NCBI RefSeq assembly: GCF_904849725.1 | Contig: NC_058524.1 | Location: 26,939,001-27,003,000 of the forward strand | Length of the DNA stretch: 64,000 bases | Source of the DNA: Hordeum vulgare subsp. vulgare | Lineage: Eukaryota; Streptophyta; Magnoliopsida; Poales; Poaceae | Direction: 5' to 3' | Shown here: positions 53,719 through 64,000 of the stretch, one piece after another | Numbering within the stretch: position 1 is the first letter of the stretch | Layout: each line of letters starts with the position of its first letter | Translations under genes and position numbers: made by a program | Notes under the pieces: model-generated | What the model was told of the DNA's origin: nothing | The model's database searches: none | Seen by the model: the letters and a program-made list of their open reading frames with translations, nothing else

Positions 53719-55593
53719 TCAATCTGCGGCCGTCCACGTCATGTCGCCCTCGAAGATCCAATGGCAGACCTCCGTCTTGCCGGGCTCGCCGCCGAGGAGG
53801 ACGAACGCGCCATGGCTCGGGCTCCAGTCAGACGTGTCGAGGTGGCAGATGGCCACCCCGCGGTTGATCTTCCGGCCGCCGCCGGCGTCGGCGGCCATGA
53901 TGTCGGCCTCGTACACCCGCGCCTTGGGCACCGAGTGGCAGTAGTACACCAGGTACGGGAACAGGCTCTGGTGGCACGACACGGCCCGCGCCGCCTTCCC
54001 GCCGGTGACGTCCCCCAGCCTGACCTCCGCGCCGCTGCCCGCCGTCGAGGCCGTGCTGCGCACCACGATGTCGTCCCCCAGCATCTCCACCGCGAAGTCC
54101 ACGACGTCCTCCGCCGAGGTCGCGCACCGCTTGGTCTCGCCCCGGCTCGGCGCGCGCTCGCACTCCGCCACCGTCGACGCCACCGCCTTGCCCATCGCCG
54201 TGTCCGGCGGCGCCCCGAAGGCCTCCGACACGGCGCTCGCCTCGAACGGGATCTTCCTGGCGATGTCCCTCGGCAGGAACGCCCTCGGCGGCATCTTGTC
54301 CCGGATGTCCGGCATCGGCATTCGGTTCCCGGCCACCAGCTCCCTCTCCCTGAAGAACTTTCCCGGCTCCGGTGACCACTTCGTCGCATGCCGCTGATGC
54401 TGCTGCTGCTCGGATGTCGATGCCGTCGTCGACTCCGCCAACGTGTTGTGGTACTCCTTGAAGTCGACGCCGGTCTTGGCGTACGCCTTGAACGTGGTGT
54501 TGTCGCCGGCGTACGCCTTGAACCCGATCTCGTGGTTGCGGTTGGTGCCTTGGCCGTAGCCTTTGAAGCCGACGCTGCCGGCGTTGGCCGACCCGCCGTA
54601 GCTCTCGAACTCGGCGGCCCCGCCGTTGGCGCCCTTGGCGTAGGACGCGAAGCTGTCGTCCCCGACGTTGGACCCGTCGCGGTACCCCTTGAACGTGTCC
54701 ACGCCGGCGTTGCCGCCGGCCCCGTAGCTCCGGAACGTGTTCTCTGGCACGTTCCCCTCCACGCCGTACCCCGTGAAGGTGTCGGTGGCGCCGTTGGCCG
54801 ACTCGCCGTAGTTGGCGAAGCCGGAGCTGAGGGTGTTGGTGTCGTTGCCGTACGAGGTGAAGGTCTCCCGCAGGCTGTTGCCGCTCTTGCCGTAGCCGGA
54901 GAAGCTGCTCTCCCCGCTGTTGGCCTCCGGGGAGTAGGACGTGAACCCGCGGCTCCGCCCGTTGGCCCCGGCGTCGTAGTTGGTGAACCTGGACTCCGGC
55001 ACGTTGGTGTTCGCGGCGTAGGAGGTGAAGGAGCCCGACCCGCCCGTGGCGCCGCCGGCGTAGGAGGTGAAGTTGGCAGTCACCACGTTGCCGTTGGCCT
55101 CGTAGGTGCTGAACGAGTCGGCGCGGGCCGACGAGTCCCGGCCGTAGCGGCGGAACGAGTCGCCGGCGATGTTGACGTCGGGGGAGTAGTTCTTGAACCC
55201 GTCGGTGCCGGCGCCGGCGCCGGAGCCGTAGTTGGTGAAGTTGGCGTCCCTGTAGCCCGTGAACGGGCCCTTTCTTGCCGCCACATCAGATTCAGAGCCA
55301 GAGGACGACGGGCATAGCAGAGCAGCCTTGGAGCAGAGCGTGGGCAGGCGGGCGCGGATGTCGGGGAGCGACGAGGGGAAGGACGCGGCGTCGGCGGCGG
55401 GCAGCGGGGAGAGCTTGGAGACGAAGAAGGCCGGGTGGGGGCGGTTGTTGGGCACCTTGCGGTTCCAGTACCGGATGAAGGCCGCCTTCGCCGTGAACGG
55501 GTTCACCGACGCGGCGCCGGAGGCATTGCCAGGGGGCAGCAGGAGGAGGGCTAGGAGCAGGGCGGTGAGGACGGGGCGGGGTGGAGAGGCCAT
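53719..55593 (-). CDS. BURP-domain protein, polygalacturonase-1 beta-like (non-catalytic subunit)
   Basis: This is a single uninterrupted 624-residue frame. The chosen start MASPPRPVLTALLLAL opens a clear signal peptide (about 25 residues), so the upstream in-frame ATG at 55794 is unlikely. The conserved block NPFTAKAAFIRYWNRKVPN follows. About 21 copies of a 14-residue F-x-x-Y repeat (FTSY, FKGY, FANY and so on; about residues 110-400) come next. A C-terminal BURP domain has the four CH pairs CHQS, CHSV, CHLD and CHWI in the standard spacing. Proteins of this class are secreted to the cell wall, where the tomato PG1-beta subunit binds and modulates polygalacturonase and so pectin breakdown. 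The coding GC content is very high, as in many grass genes. It has no intron and no lesion. Confidence 0.95.
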   Translation of the reverse strand: MASPPRPVLTALLLALLLLPPGNASGAASVNPFTAKAAFIRYWNRKVPNNRPHPAFFVSKLSPLPAADAASFPSSLPDIRARLPTLCSKAALLCPSSSGSESDVAARKGPFTGYRDANFTNYGSGAGAGTDGFKNYSPDVNIAGDSFRRYGRDSSARADSFSTYEANGNVVTANFTSYAGGATGGSGSFTSYAANTNVPESRFTNYDAGANGRSRGFTSYSPEANSGESSFSGYGKSGNSLRETFTSYGNDTNTLSSGFANYGESANGATDTFTGYGVEGNVPENTFRSYGAGGNAGVDTFKGYRDGSNVGDDSFASYAKGANGGAAEFESYGGSANAGSVGFKGYGQGTNRNHEIGFKAYAGDNTTFKAYAKTGVDFKEYHNTLAESTTASTSEQQQHQRHATKWSPEPGKFFRERELVAGNRMPMPDIRDKMPPRAFLPRDIARKIPFEASAVSEAFGAPPDTAMGKAVASTVAECERAPSRGETKRCATSAEDVVDFAVEMLGDDIVVRSTASTAGSGAEVRLGDVTGGKAARAVSCHQSLFPYLVYYCHSVPKARVYEADIMAADAGGGRKINRGVAICHLDTSDWSPSHGAFVLLGGEPGKTEVCHWIFEGDMTWTAAD

Positions 55594-55984
55594 TGGAGGC
55601 CACAACGGAGATTTGGGGAGTGGGGTGGTGGTGGCAGGGGAAGAGAGATTAATACTGTGAGTAGGAAGGAAGAGTGAGAGTGGGGATGGAGATGGAGGGA
55701 GGGAGTGTGAAAATGTGACTCGCAACGAGCGAGTTCGAATTGGATGGAGTACGGCAGCAATTGACATTTGGAATTTGAACAAATTTGCTTTCAAGAGAGG
55801 AGTGCATGAATGGCCCGGTGTGTTTCAGGTAAAAAGAATACTAATTTTGTGACCATAACTTTGTACTTTGCGGTTGCATAGGAGCACTATGTACCACGAT
55901 AGTTTAGTTCGGTGCCGAGAATCATCTGCATAAGAGGAACGGAAAAAATAAAATAATAAAACATTACTCACAAGAGCAAACATC

Positions 55985-56750
55985 TGCCACAAGCTACTCC
56001 AATGTTGAAACTTCACTAAATTTTACACAAACATTACTCACAAGAGCATCTTTCATGCAAAAAAATAAAGATTTTTATTCTCTTTTCCAATTTTTGTGGA
56101 AGCCGTGGCAAAAAAAAATCAGTGCTCAAAAATTCTTTGCCACGCCTTCTAGGAATGCTATTCCATGATGAAAAATCTCCAACTCTTGGAATGCGTCTCA
56201 ACATTTGTCAGAAAAAAATATATCAGATTTTTAAAATTTTATTTGATTTTACTGTTCACCTAAGCTCAGTTGAGTTCAGGTTGAGAAACTCCGCATTGCA
56301 TTTTCACACCTTTGCTTTTTTGAGGTTGTCTCTGGTGTTTGAACATTGAGGAGCTCGTGGCAAAACAGATTAAATCGGCTTCAAACAACGTTTTCTTTAG
56401 AGTTTGCCTTTTTTGCCACAAGCTACTCGAATGTTGAAACTTCACTAAATTTTACACGAACAGTACTCACAAGAGCTCTTCCATGCAGAAAAAAGATTTG
56501 TATTTTCTTTTTCCAATTTATGTGATTTTACTGTCCATCAGATTTGTGGAAGCCGCGGCAAAAAAAATAGTGCTCAAAAATTCTTTTGAAAGTAGCATTT
56601 TAGAGTTTCGTTTTTTTGCCACGCCTTCTAGGAATGCTATTCCATGATGAAATTTTTCAAACTCTTAAAATGTGTGTTAATGTTTGTCACCAAAAAATAT
56701 CAAATTTTAATTTTATTTTTTTGCTTGATTTTACTGTTCAGCCCCATATA
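55985..56750. repeat. Tandem duplication upstream of the BURP gene
   Basis: A unit of about 430 bp occurs twice (about 55985-56405 and 56410-56750). Shared landmarks are GTTGAAACTTCACTAAATTT, CTCACAAGAGC, and CACGCCTTCTAGGAATGCTA. The second copy has small insertions and deletions. No coding frame. It begins about 0.4 kb upstream of the BURP start codon. Confidence 0.8.
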
Positions 56751-57036
56751 TGGATTACGACCCCCCCCCCCTTCTAAGGAGGAAATTTGGTATAATGTGA
56801 TTTTATAGATTTTTATAAAAAGGCTTGATATATAATACTATTTAAAAATCAAAATTATTTCTGTTTGTATAGAAATAGAAATGAAACCTAATCCTTGAAC
56901 CCATTGGGCCAATACCCATATATCTCCGTCTATCTCTGGCAGGCGTGTGCAGAATAGCTAGCAACCCAGCCGAGAGTTAAAGTGAACTATAGGCAGTGCA
57001 GTTACTGCAGTATGCCATCTAGTAGTAGACTAACAG
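56751..57036. other. Intergenic DNA with a C-run
   Basis: Contains a run of about ten C (56761-56770) and otherwise AT-rich sequence; nothing else recognised. Confidence 0.5.
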
Positions 57037-57473
57037 CACTAATGGTGATGTATCTGGTGCACCAGGGCAATTGGTGCTACCGGTGCACCGGACCACCGTT
57101 ACACATTTTAAGATGTTTGAAAAATTCAAAAAAAAACTTTAGTGTATCTACACAATACCATTGCATGCTGTCACAAAAAAGAACAAATCAAAATTCGAAA
57201 CATTGCTCAAGATATAAAAATGATAAATATATTTGGCATCAAAGTGTTAATGGGCCAAATCTGAAGCCCAATTTGTGTCGAATTTGTTATTTTTGTATCT
57301 CAATCAACGTTTCGAATATTGATTTGAATTTTTGTGATAACATACATTAATATTGTGTCAATGCACTAGATTTTTCACAGATTTTTTAAACATTTGTAAA
57401 ATGTGTAACAGTGGTCCGGTGCACCGGTAGCACCAATTGCCCCGGTGCACCAGATACACTCCCCATTAGGAGT
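57037..57473. mobile_element. MITE with long terminal inverted repeats
   Basis: Inverted repeats of roughly 80-95 bp face each other: CTGGTGCACCAGGGCAATTG at the left is answered by CAATTGCCCCGGTGCACCAG at the right. GGTGCTACCGGTGCACCGG lies further in on both arms. The centre is AT-rich and non-coding. The exact target duplication is unclear; long repeats of this kind suggest a Mutator-type non-autonomous element. Confidence 0.8.
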
Positions 57474-59339
57474 AGTGGTGCATCCACGAGGGTGAAGGAA
57501 TAAAAACTATGGGAATAATATTAGTTTTCGAAATTCAAGCAAGTAAAGTGTTGCAGTTGAAACGACCAAATATGTGCATGCATGGTCCACCATTCGCCCG
57601 CCCAACTCATATTCCAAATTTGTCTGTCTCAACAACTAGTGTAAAGCTGTTTCTGCTCCTGCATCAACGCCGAAGCAGAGCGGGCTCTCCCGATGCAAGC
57701 CATGTATAATTCTGTTCCCAGTGCGCATGCAGGTGCCACGAAAGGAAAACGTAAACAAGAAAAAGAGAAGAAAAAAAACGTACTCCAACTGGAACTGAAA
57801 CAGAAAAGGATGAGAGTCAAGCAAGCTGGATGATCGATCGACCGACCCGGAAAATTCAGCGCCGTACGCACGCACGGAATGCAGGTCCAAAACAAGAGTT
57901 TATGTAGCGATCGACCCATTCTGGTGTGCGTCGATCGTCGTACTTACTCCGGGCTCTCCTGCGCGTTCTCAGAAGAGAGAAGGTCTTGTTCTACCTGTCG
58001 CGCGCCCTTGCTTTGAATTTTGATGTTGTTTTTGTTTTCAATCTTGCAACGGAGAATGCCAAAATGGGGATGGACAAAGGCCAGTTTGAGTTTGGGGCTG
58101 AGCTGCATAGGTGCAATACTGGTACTGCATCCGTTTCCAGTGGCTACTGCCCACCTATCTTGCTCTGGATGGCGATGCCTGGTTTGGCCTCCGCCATTGC
58201 TGGCTCTGACAAGATCACAAGACCCGTACGTGGCAGCAAAAGGTTGAAGTTCGAATTCTAGACATCAAGGCAAAATAGATGTTTCTTCAATGAAGTGATG
58301 CGAGCCTCCTAACGCTTGATAGGTTTTGCAGCAATATGTTAGAATTGTTAAGCTTGCTTCCACATGAAGGTGTTTGGTTTATTGGCGAGATTGACCACCG
58401 TCAACATATTAACCAGGTGCAACTAGTCTGTCCACTTCACACAAGTGAGCACAAAATAAGTCCCCCAAAGCAGGACGTGCTTATGTGGTTTCTTGACAAG
58501 GATCAACCAGCATGCCTGAAAAGAACAAAGACGATAGACATACTACTCGTCAAGCAGCAAAGTCCTCTAAAAGAATCACAAATTTTCCTTAGTATAGCCA
58601 AGCAGCAAAGGCCTCCAAAAAATACTTAGAAAGCCCAAGGCCTCCATTGGCCCAAGAAAGCCAGTGAAGCAACTTGGCGGCCTAAAAACTGGCCTAAATC
58701 GGGCAAACTGACAAAATGATGAATACATTTGTGGATTCTGACCTAAATGCATGGGTGGATCGTGAGAGTTGATAAGTTTCGACACTTTTAACCTAAATCT
58801 GGGAATTTTTTAGATATATATTGGGCGTGCCTGGGTTCGTATGACTGAAGCTCGGCCAATGCCACGGTCAACTTGTGGGCATGGTTGGGCCTTGACTCGT
58901 CATCATGATCAAAGGAGTATGATGCCACTGAGAATATTGATGTAGCACATGCATTAAAACTTTACCAAAATCGGTTAGTTAAGGTAGCATGCCATCAGGA
59001 TCAATCAATATGCTAGTTAATTCATTAGACTTAATATATTTGTTGTACTTGTTCTGTTTAGATCTCATTTTTCTATTATGAATGCAACAAAAGCCTTGAT
59101 TGCCTTACTTAATTGTCCTTGATCGATTGCTATGACTTATACCGCCGTCCTTTCTTTGACTCAATTCTAGCGAGGATGATCCAGTCAACACGTTCCAAAA
59201 TTACATCTGATTAAAAAAAACACTAAAAACAGTTTGAAACTCATGAATTGTGCTTCAAATGAGGCATCATTTTTTAGATTCCAAAAAATAGATGACCTTT
59301 GGAAAATATGATCATACAAAGATACTCTCGAAGAAGATA
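57474..59339. other. Intergenic region
   Basis: No gene supported. A 111-codon plus frame at 57926-58261 has no recognised domain, and splice or family evidence is lacking. The rest is AT-rich. Confidence 0.5.
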
Positions 59340-59576
59340 CTCCCTCCATCCATATATATAGGGCCTAATGCATTTTTCGAGATTGCCTTTGACTATTGAT
59401 GAGATTAATAGTATATAAACTGTATAATGTGAGAATTATATCACTGAAAGCTCCTTTTACGTACGAATTTCAAGATATGCTTTGTGTAACTTTCATGTCA
59501 TATATTATTGTTTTAACATATGGTCAAAGTTAGCCTAAAAAAACGCATTAGGCCTTATATACATGGATAGAGGGAG
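59340..59576. mobile_element. Stowaway-type MITE
   Basis: CTCCCTCCATCCATATATAT at the left and ATACATGGATAGAGGGAG at the right are inverted ends. TA flanks both sides (59338-59339, 59577-59578), as for Tc1/Mariner elements. Length 237 bp, non-coding. Confidence 0.85.
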
Positions 59577-59578
59577 TA

Positions 59579-60880
59579 CTTCTTTTGGAAAATTATATAT
59601 CAAAATATGATCAATTGTTAAGGACACTTTATTCAAGTCACATAAAGATTCTCATGTATGTCTTAAGAGCTATTGCCGACTTATTGAAGGAGCAAATATG
59701 ATTAGCTCTGTACAACTGCACTAGCAATTTGCAGTCCTGTTCAAAGTAAGAAAAACAAGCAAAAAACTATACAGGAGTAAACAAAATTCAAGTAGGCACG
59801 CATTAGATGGCACGCATATTGATGAGAAGATGAAATTTGTTTGAGCATCAAGAAAAAATCATGGTACACAGGCCATGTATTTGGAGGTTCTGATATGATA
59901 TGCTTTCCTGTCAGTAAAATGGTTACACCAACAGAAAGCTTACTTATCATTGATCAATAGTGAACATTGTACCAGATGCATACTCAATAAGAAAAGAAAA
60001 CCAATGGACAAAGAAGGCTGAGAAATTCAGTACCAGGTTGCAGTCTCTTGTCCACCCAATTGTTATACTCGATCTCAAACGCTGCAATGCCGGCATCGAT
60101 CATCAGTTCAGCACCAGCCCCATGATCCGGAGATGAGCCGAGTCACCATGCAGGTTTCTTGCATCCCCGTATACACATTGTTGTGTTGCATCGCGGGTAT
60201 GTGAATCATACTAAACAAACTGTAGTTTGGGAGTCGGTCGGTAAGTCCAAAGCTCGTTGACGGTGAGGTTGTTATTTCTATAAGGACAATGATGATGCAA
60301 AAGCAACAAGGGGTAAAACCCTAGCTCAATTTGATATATCTTCGGCGGTGGCCGATATATGTCATTTATAAAGAAGATTTGGCGTGTCACGACCACTATC
60401 TAACACAATTATGCTTCCAACTCCTAGACTTAACGATCCAGAAACTAGGAATAAAACCAAAAAATGAAGTTGCACTCCAGCAAGATCATGGACTTGATTT
60501 TGGTGGATTGACGCATATGTCGCATGGCTGCACCCCTAGCCCGGCAAGGCCAGGCAAGCACATGTGTGTGGGTTCTTTTTATATCCCCATACCCATCACT
60601 TAGTGAAGTGGTGGGACTACCATATATAAGTAGGTCAAACTTCACCTTCATAAGTGGGCTGGGACTAAGGATTGCACCTCCACTTCTTATCATACATGGA
60701 CCTTTGAGTTTTAAATAAAAGAGGCCCAATTGAGTGCACCAGATATATTGGGCCCTTTGAGCTTTATATCGTTAATTTAACTACTTAAATATATATTCAT
60801 GTGGACCTTTGGGACTAAGGGTTGCAACTCCACTTCTTATCATACCATATAGGATTGCACCATATTATTTATTAAATAAA
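59579..60880. other. Intergenic region
   Basis: No gene recognised. A short direct repeat (GGACTAAGG-TTGCA-CTCCACTTCTTAT) occurs near 60662 and 60812. The small open frames here are not supported by any family feature. Confidence 0.5.
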
Positions 60881-60899
60881 AGAGGCCCTTTGAGTTTTA

Positions 60900-61220
60900 T
60901 GTTGTTACTTCCAACTATAAATGTACTAGTAACATACACTATTAACATATGCATCATGTTGCTAATCATAATGAGAGTAACATAGATAATAACATATACA
61001 TGCCACATAAGCAAAAAAAATGATGTTTAATGTAATTAAAGAGGAGAGAGACAAATAAAGTAACATAATATATATGTTACCATCACATAGCGCTTTCGAA
61101 TAAAAATAAATCTACAAAGTAATTAATAAAGCTATATATGTTACTACAGCTGTGACATTTTTTACTATAAAGGTAGTAACTTAGACTAGCTAGTAACATA
61201 CATATGTTAATCCTTACGTT
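60900..61220. mobile_element. Probable MITE with GTAACATA-rich ends
   Basis: AGTAACATACACTATTAACAT near the left and TTAGACTAGCTAGTAACATA near the right are imperfect inverted matches of a type common in Triticeae. The borders are uncertain and the inside is AT-rich and non-coding. Confidence 0.45.
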
Positions 61221-61229
61221 TTTATTTAA

Positions 61230-61475
61230 ACCACATATTAGCTTTGACTGAAGTCAAACTTTATAAAGTTCGACCAACTTTATAGAAAACAATACGAACA
61301 TTTACACTTCAAATTTATATGATGTGAAAATATATGCAATGATGAATTTAATAATATTGATTTGATGGTATATATGTTAACATATTTTATTATAAATTTG
61401 TTGAAAGTATTTAAGATTTGATTTTAGACAAATCTAATATTCAAAGTAAACAAAAACGGAGGGACTACTAGCCTA
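61230..61475. mobile_element. Degenerate Stowaway-type MITE
   Basis: The right end AAACGGAGGGACTAC and internal phrases such as GTCAAACTTTATAAAG and AGTATTTAAGATTTGATTTTAG are typical of Triticeae Stowaway elements. The left end is too worn to fix. Confidence 0.55.
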
Positions 61476-61756
61476 AATTACTCCCCTATGACTAGCCTTA
61501 AGCTTATCATTCATGGTCACCAATTCCAAACCTCTTCAAATCCCAGTAGCTAGGTTTCTGTCCAGCATTGATTATAACATTATTGCATGTCTGAACTCTT
61601 AAGAATTTACTACTGTGGTCACACTTTCGCAAAAAAAGGAAAAACTACCGCGGTCACGCACCTAGTACTACATCTTGAACCTGCTTCTGAAAGGAAACCA
61701 CTTGCATGGCAGATAGAAACGATTCCCTTGAATCAGAAGACGAAATCTTCTAATAG

Positions 61757-62945
61757 CTATGCATGATTCTTCCATGAAAGCTTTAGAACATTGCAGTTTA
61801 GATGCAAAGTCTGCTGTGGCTCCAGCTCCACTTTGCTATCAAAAGCCACAACATCCTCAATGGATTCTGAAAAGCACATTTCCATCATGAACCCTGCATT
61901 CCCATGCCTCCTGTTGAGCTTTAGCAGGAAGAGAGTCAGAAGTCTCGCGGCCGGCATCTTTCTCTTGGTGCGCTAAGGTCAGAGACAAGTGCTTCCTTCC
62001 CATTGTCACAGACAAGTGCTTGATTCCCTCATATCTCTCTCTGCCCCTTTCCGCTTCCATTTGCTTGGTCTGGCTTGATTCATAATATTCTCAACAATTA
62101 TGAACCATAAACCATGGTCCACACAGTGACTGGCACGGCTCCATCAACGTTTGCTTTTTCAAATTTCAATTAAACTTGGTGTTTTTTTTAAAACAATGGT
62201 ATATGTGCATCCAGACCATTCTTAAATTGACAGATAAATACTCCCTTCGTTCCTAAATATAAGTCTTTGAAGAGGTTTCACTACAAGTCTAAATACGGAT
62301 GTATACAGACATATTTTAGAATGTATATTCATTTATTTTACTTCGTATGTAGTCACTTAGTGAAATCTCTAAAAAGACTTATATTTAGGAACGGAGGGAG
62401 TACATCACTACGCTCTGGACCTCTTGCTGCCGAGTCACTTGCGCTTGCACTTTGCGGTTCCATGCCAAATTATTGAGAAAATTAACGGAGGCCATGTGCC
62501 GGAGAGCAATGTGTACCGCTGGCTGCTGGTCTCAGTTCTTCTTCCATGGCAGCTTCCTTTTGGTGTCTTCTTTTCTCAGCAGAATTAGTTTCATTCTTTG
62601 CCAGGAAAGCTACCCTTGAACGAGAGAATTAATTTGGATCGTATTGGGAGCAATGTTCCCTTTTCCTTGATAACACAATTCCAGCCGGCGTGGGGATAGA
62701 ACGAACCAGAGACATCCGCATGGGAAATGGTCCCGCCAGTGAGTGAGTGACCATCCATGCATGCATGCATACATGGAATGTACCCGATGAATGCGATGTG
62801 CTTCTCTTCCGATTTAGACACGGAAGAAGCTGTGCGTACCACGTGAAACCGTCCATGCATGTAGTATAGGGATTGTTTGTGTGTGGTGGTTGAACAGCTT
62901 GAGCATGTGCCGTGCAAGGAATGATAGTACGTGTGGTCCTCATAT
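61757..62945 (-). repeat. Low-copy block S2, inverted copy of 21155-22045
   Basis: The reverse complement follows S1 through most of its length, with a Stowaway MITE (62241-62400) present only here. No gene recognised; S1 and S2 both retain GAGAAAGATGCCGGCC and the TAGCTTTCCTGGCAAAGAA block. Confidence 0.85.
62241..62400. mobile_element. Stowaway MITE within S2
   Basis: A 160-bp element with CTCCCTTCGTTCCTAAATAT and ATATTTAGGAACGGAGGGAG ends, flanked by TA on both sides. The sequence is of the very common Triticeae Stowaway type. Block S1 lacks it, so it inserted after the S1/S2 duplication. Confidence 0.92.
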
Positions 62946-63094
62946 AGAATTTCTACATCACCAGCATTGACAGGTCTTAGGCCTCCTTTGGCTCATAGCA
63001 TTAGGAATATCGTACGAATATGAAACTTGTACGAAATGAGATGTCACGTATCTCAAATCGTATGAATATGGTAGGAAAAGATATGCCATTTGAT

Positions 63095-64000
63095 TCATAT
63101 CATGATATACAACAAGAGGTGATAAAATGTTGTGCACAAGAGACTACTAAACCAGTCATTGAAGAACTTGATGGTGGTCATTTTGCAATACTTGCAGATG
63201 AGTCCAGTGATTTGTATCTGAATGAACAGTTGGCTGTTTGCTTGCGTTATGTTGATAAGAAAGGAAGGGTGGTTGTAAGATTTCTTGGTCTTGCTCATGT
63301 TGAAGATACTACCTCTTTGACACTAAAAGCTGCAATTCAGAAAATGCTTATGGACTACAATTTGACCTTTGCAATGGTCCGTGGGCAAGGATATGATGGA
63401 GCTAGTAACATGAGAGGTAATGCTAATGGCCTGAAAAGCCTGATTATGGATGAGTCCCCTTCTGCCTACTATGTTCATTGTTTTGCCCATCAACTACAGT
63501 TAACTTTTGTTGTTGTTGCTAAGGAGAGTGGGCTGAATCAGGAAATGGGTTTGGGAAGGACATGTGATACACGTTGGGGCTCTCACTTCAAAATTGTTAA
63601 CCATGTCATCTCTATGTATGATGCACTACGACGAGTCCTTCGCAAGATTGGAGACGAGTACCATGGTGCGGAGGCACAAGCGGATCTATCCATAGAGACA
63701 ACATTTCGATCATTTGAGTTTGTTTTCGTGGCACACTTGATGCAAGAAATATTTGGATACACAGATGAGTTGTGTAGAGCTTTCAAAAGCAAGACGAAGA
63801 TATTGTTCATGCTATTGAGCTTGTTCATGACACAAAGTATTACTTAGAGGCTTTGAGGACCGATGCTGGATGGGATGATTTTCTCAAAAAGGTCACATCT
63901 TTTTGTACAAAGCATAAGATCAAAGTTGTTGATACGAAGGCTCCTTACTTACCCGTTGGCCGGCCTAGAAGGGGTTTATGTGATGGTGCGATCAATTACC
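63095..64000 (+). pseudogene. hAT-type transposase fragment (DUF4371/TTF-type family), runs off the window
   Basis: From DIQQEVIKCCAQETTKP the frame carries the catalytic block AILADESSDLYLNEQLAVC, then VRGQGYDGASNM and YYVHCFAHQLQLT, all hallmarks of plant ZMYM/TTF-like hAT transposases. A one-base deletion near 63782 shifts the frame. After it the reading continues as a normal transposase (DIVHAIELVHDTKYYLEALR...) to the window edge. The first residues before 63095 look like unrelated AT-rich MITE sequence, so the N-terminus (zinc finger) is missing or in an upstream exon. The downstream hAT dimerisation region would lie beyond 64000. Confidence 0.85.

Noticed and set aside
54388..55317. 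309-codon plus-strand frame rich in Val, Ala, Gly
   Set aside because: It is the antisense shadow of the high-GC, repetitive BURP gene; the regular FxxY repeats create an open opposite frame. No family features.
57926..58261. 111-codon plus frame as a host gene
   Set aside because: No recognisable domain, signal, splice structure or homologue; likely chance.
63020..63094. N-terminal residues MKLVRNEMSRISNRMN of the last frame as part of the hAT transposase
   Set aside because: The DNA here (GAATATCGTACGAATATG) looks like AT-rich MITE sequence and the residues do not fit the family; I start the transposase at about 63095.

Overview
This is plant nuclear DNA from a grass, almost certainly a Triticeae species (wheat, barley or a relative). 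The evidence is a retrotransposon with the 1.8-kb LTR of the BARE-1/WIS/Angela type, CACTA elements carrying arrays of the TTTAGTCCCGG hairpin motif, Stowaway MITEs with CTCCCTCCGT ends, and very low gene density. All annotation is by eye from the sequence. Family names rest on recognised motifs, not on searches.

Layout. 1-1000 is anonymous DNA. 1001-7785 is a complete Ty1/copia element on the minus strand, with 371-bp LTRs, a GTGGC target duplication and a disabled gag-pol. 7860-20174 is CACTA-1, truncated on its right. It carries a broken 3'-5' exonuclease gene, two AT-rich tandem satellites, a 133-codon ORF and a gene ending in a ULP1-type (C48) cysteine protease. 20171-21028 is a second, partial copy of the copia element with the same flank but without the CACTA insertion. 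21155-22045 is a low-copy block that recurs inverted at 61757-62945. 22162-42863 is CACTA-2, complete at both ends with a TTG target duplication. It holds a broken TNP2 transposase, which is interrupted by a young Angela/BARE-like retrotransposon at 22817-31417. It also holds the same satellites and a second copy of the 133-codon ORF and ULP1 gene.

42864-50470 is a nest. A small Helitron (43112-43985) and a large one (44112-50234) sit in copies of one repeat. The large Helitron carries the first exons of a DEAD-box helicase RH57-like gene, a broken multi-exon gene and a 1.2-kb retroposon with a 14-bp target duplication. 50480-51561 is a dead PIF/Harbinger transposase. 53719-55593 (minus) is the only clearly intact host gene, a BURP-domain protein of the polygalacturonase-1 beta-like class. 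55.8-63 kb is intergenic DNA with several MITEs and a tandem duplication upstream of the BURP gene. 63095-64000 is a hAT-type transposase fragment that runs off the window.

The most unusual material is in the two CACTA elements. Their genes share a promoter layout in which the element's own hairpin motif lies a few bases upstream of a TATA box. The satellite block ends in a palindrome whose two arms have changed together between the copies. The 5' halves differ completely (exonuclease versus transposase) while the 3' halves are the same.
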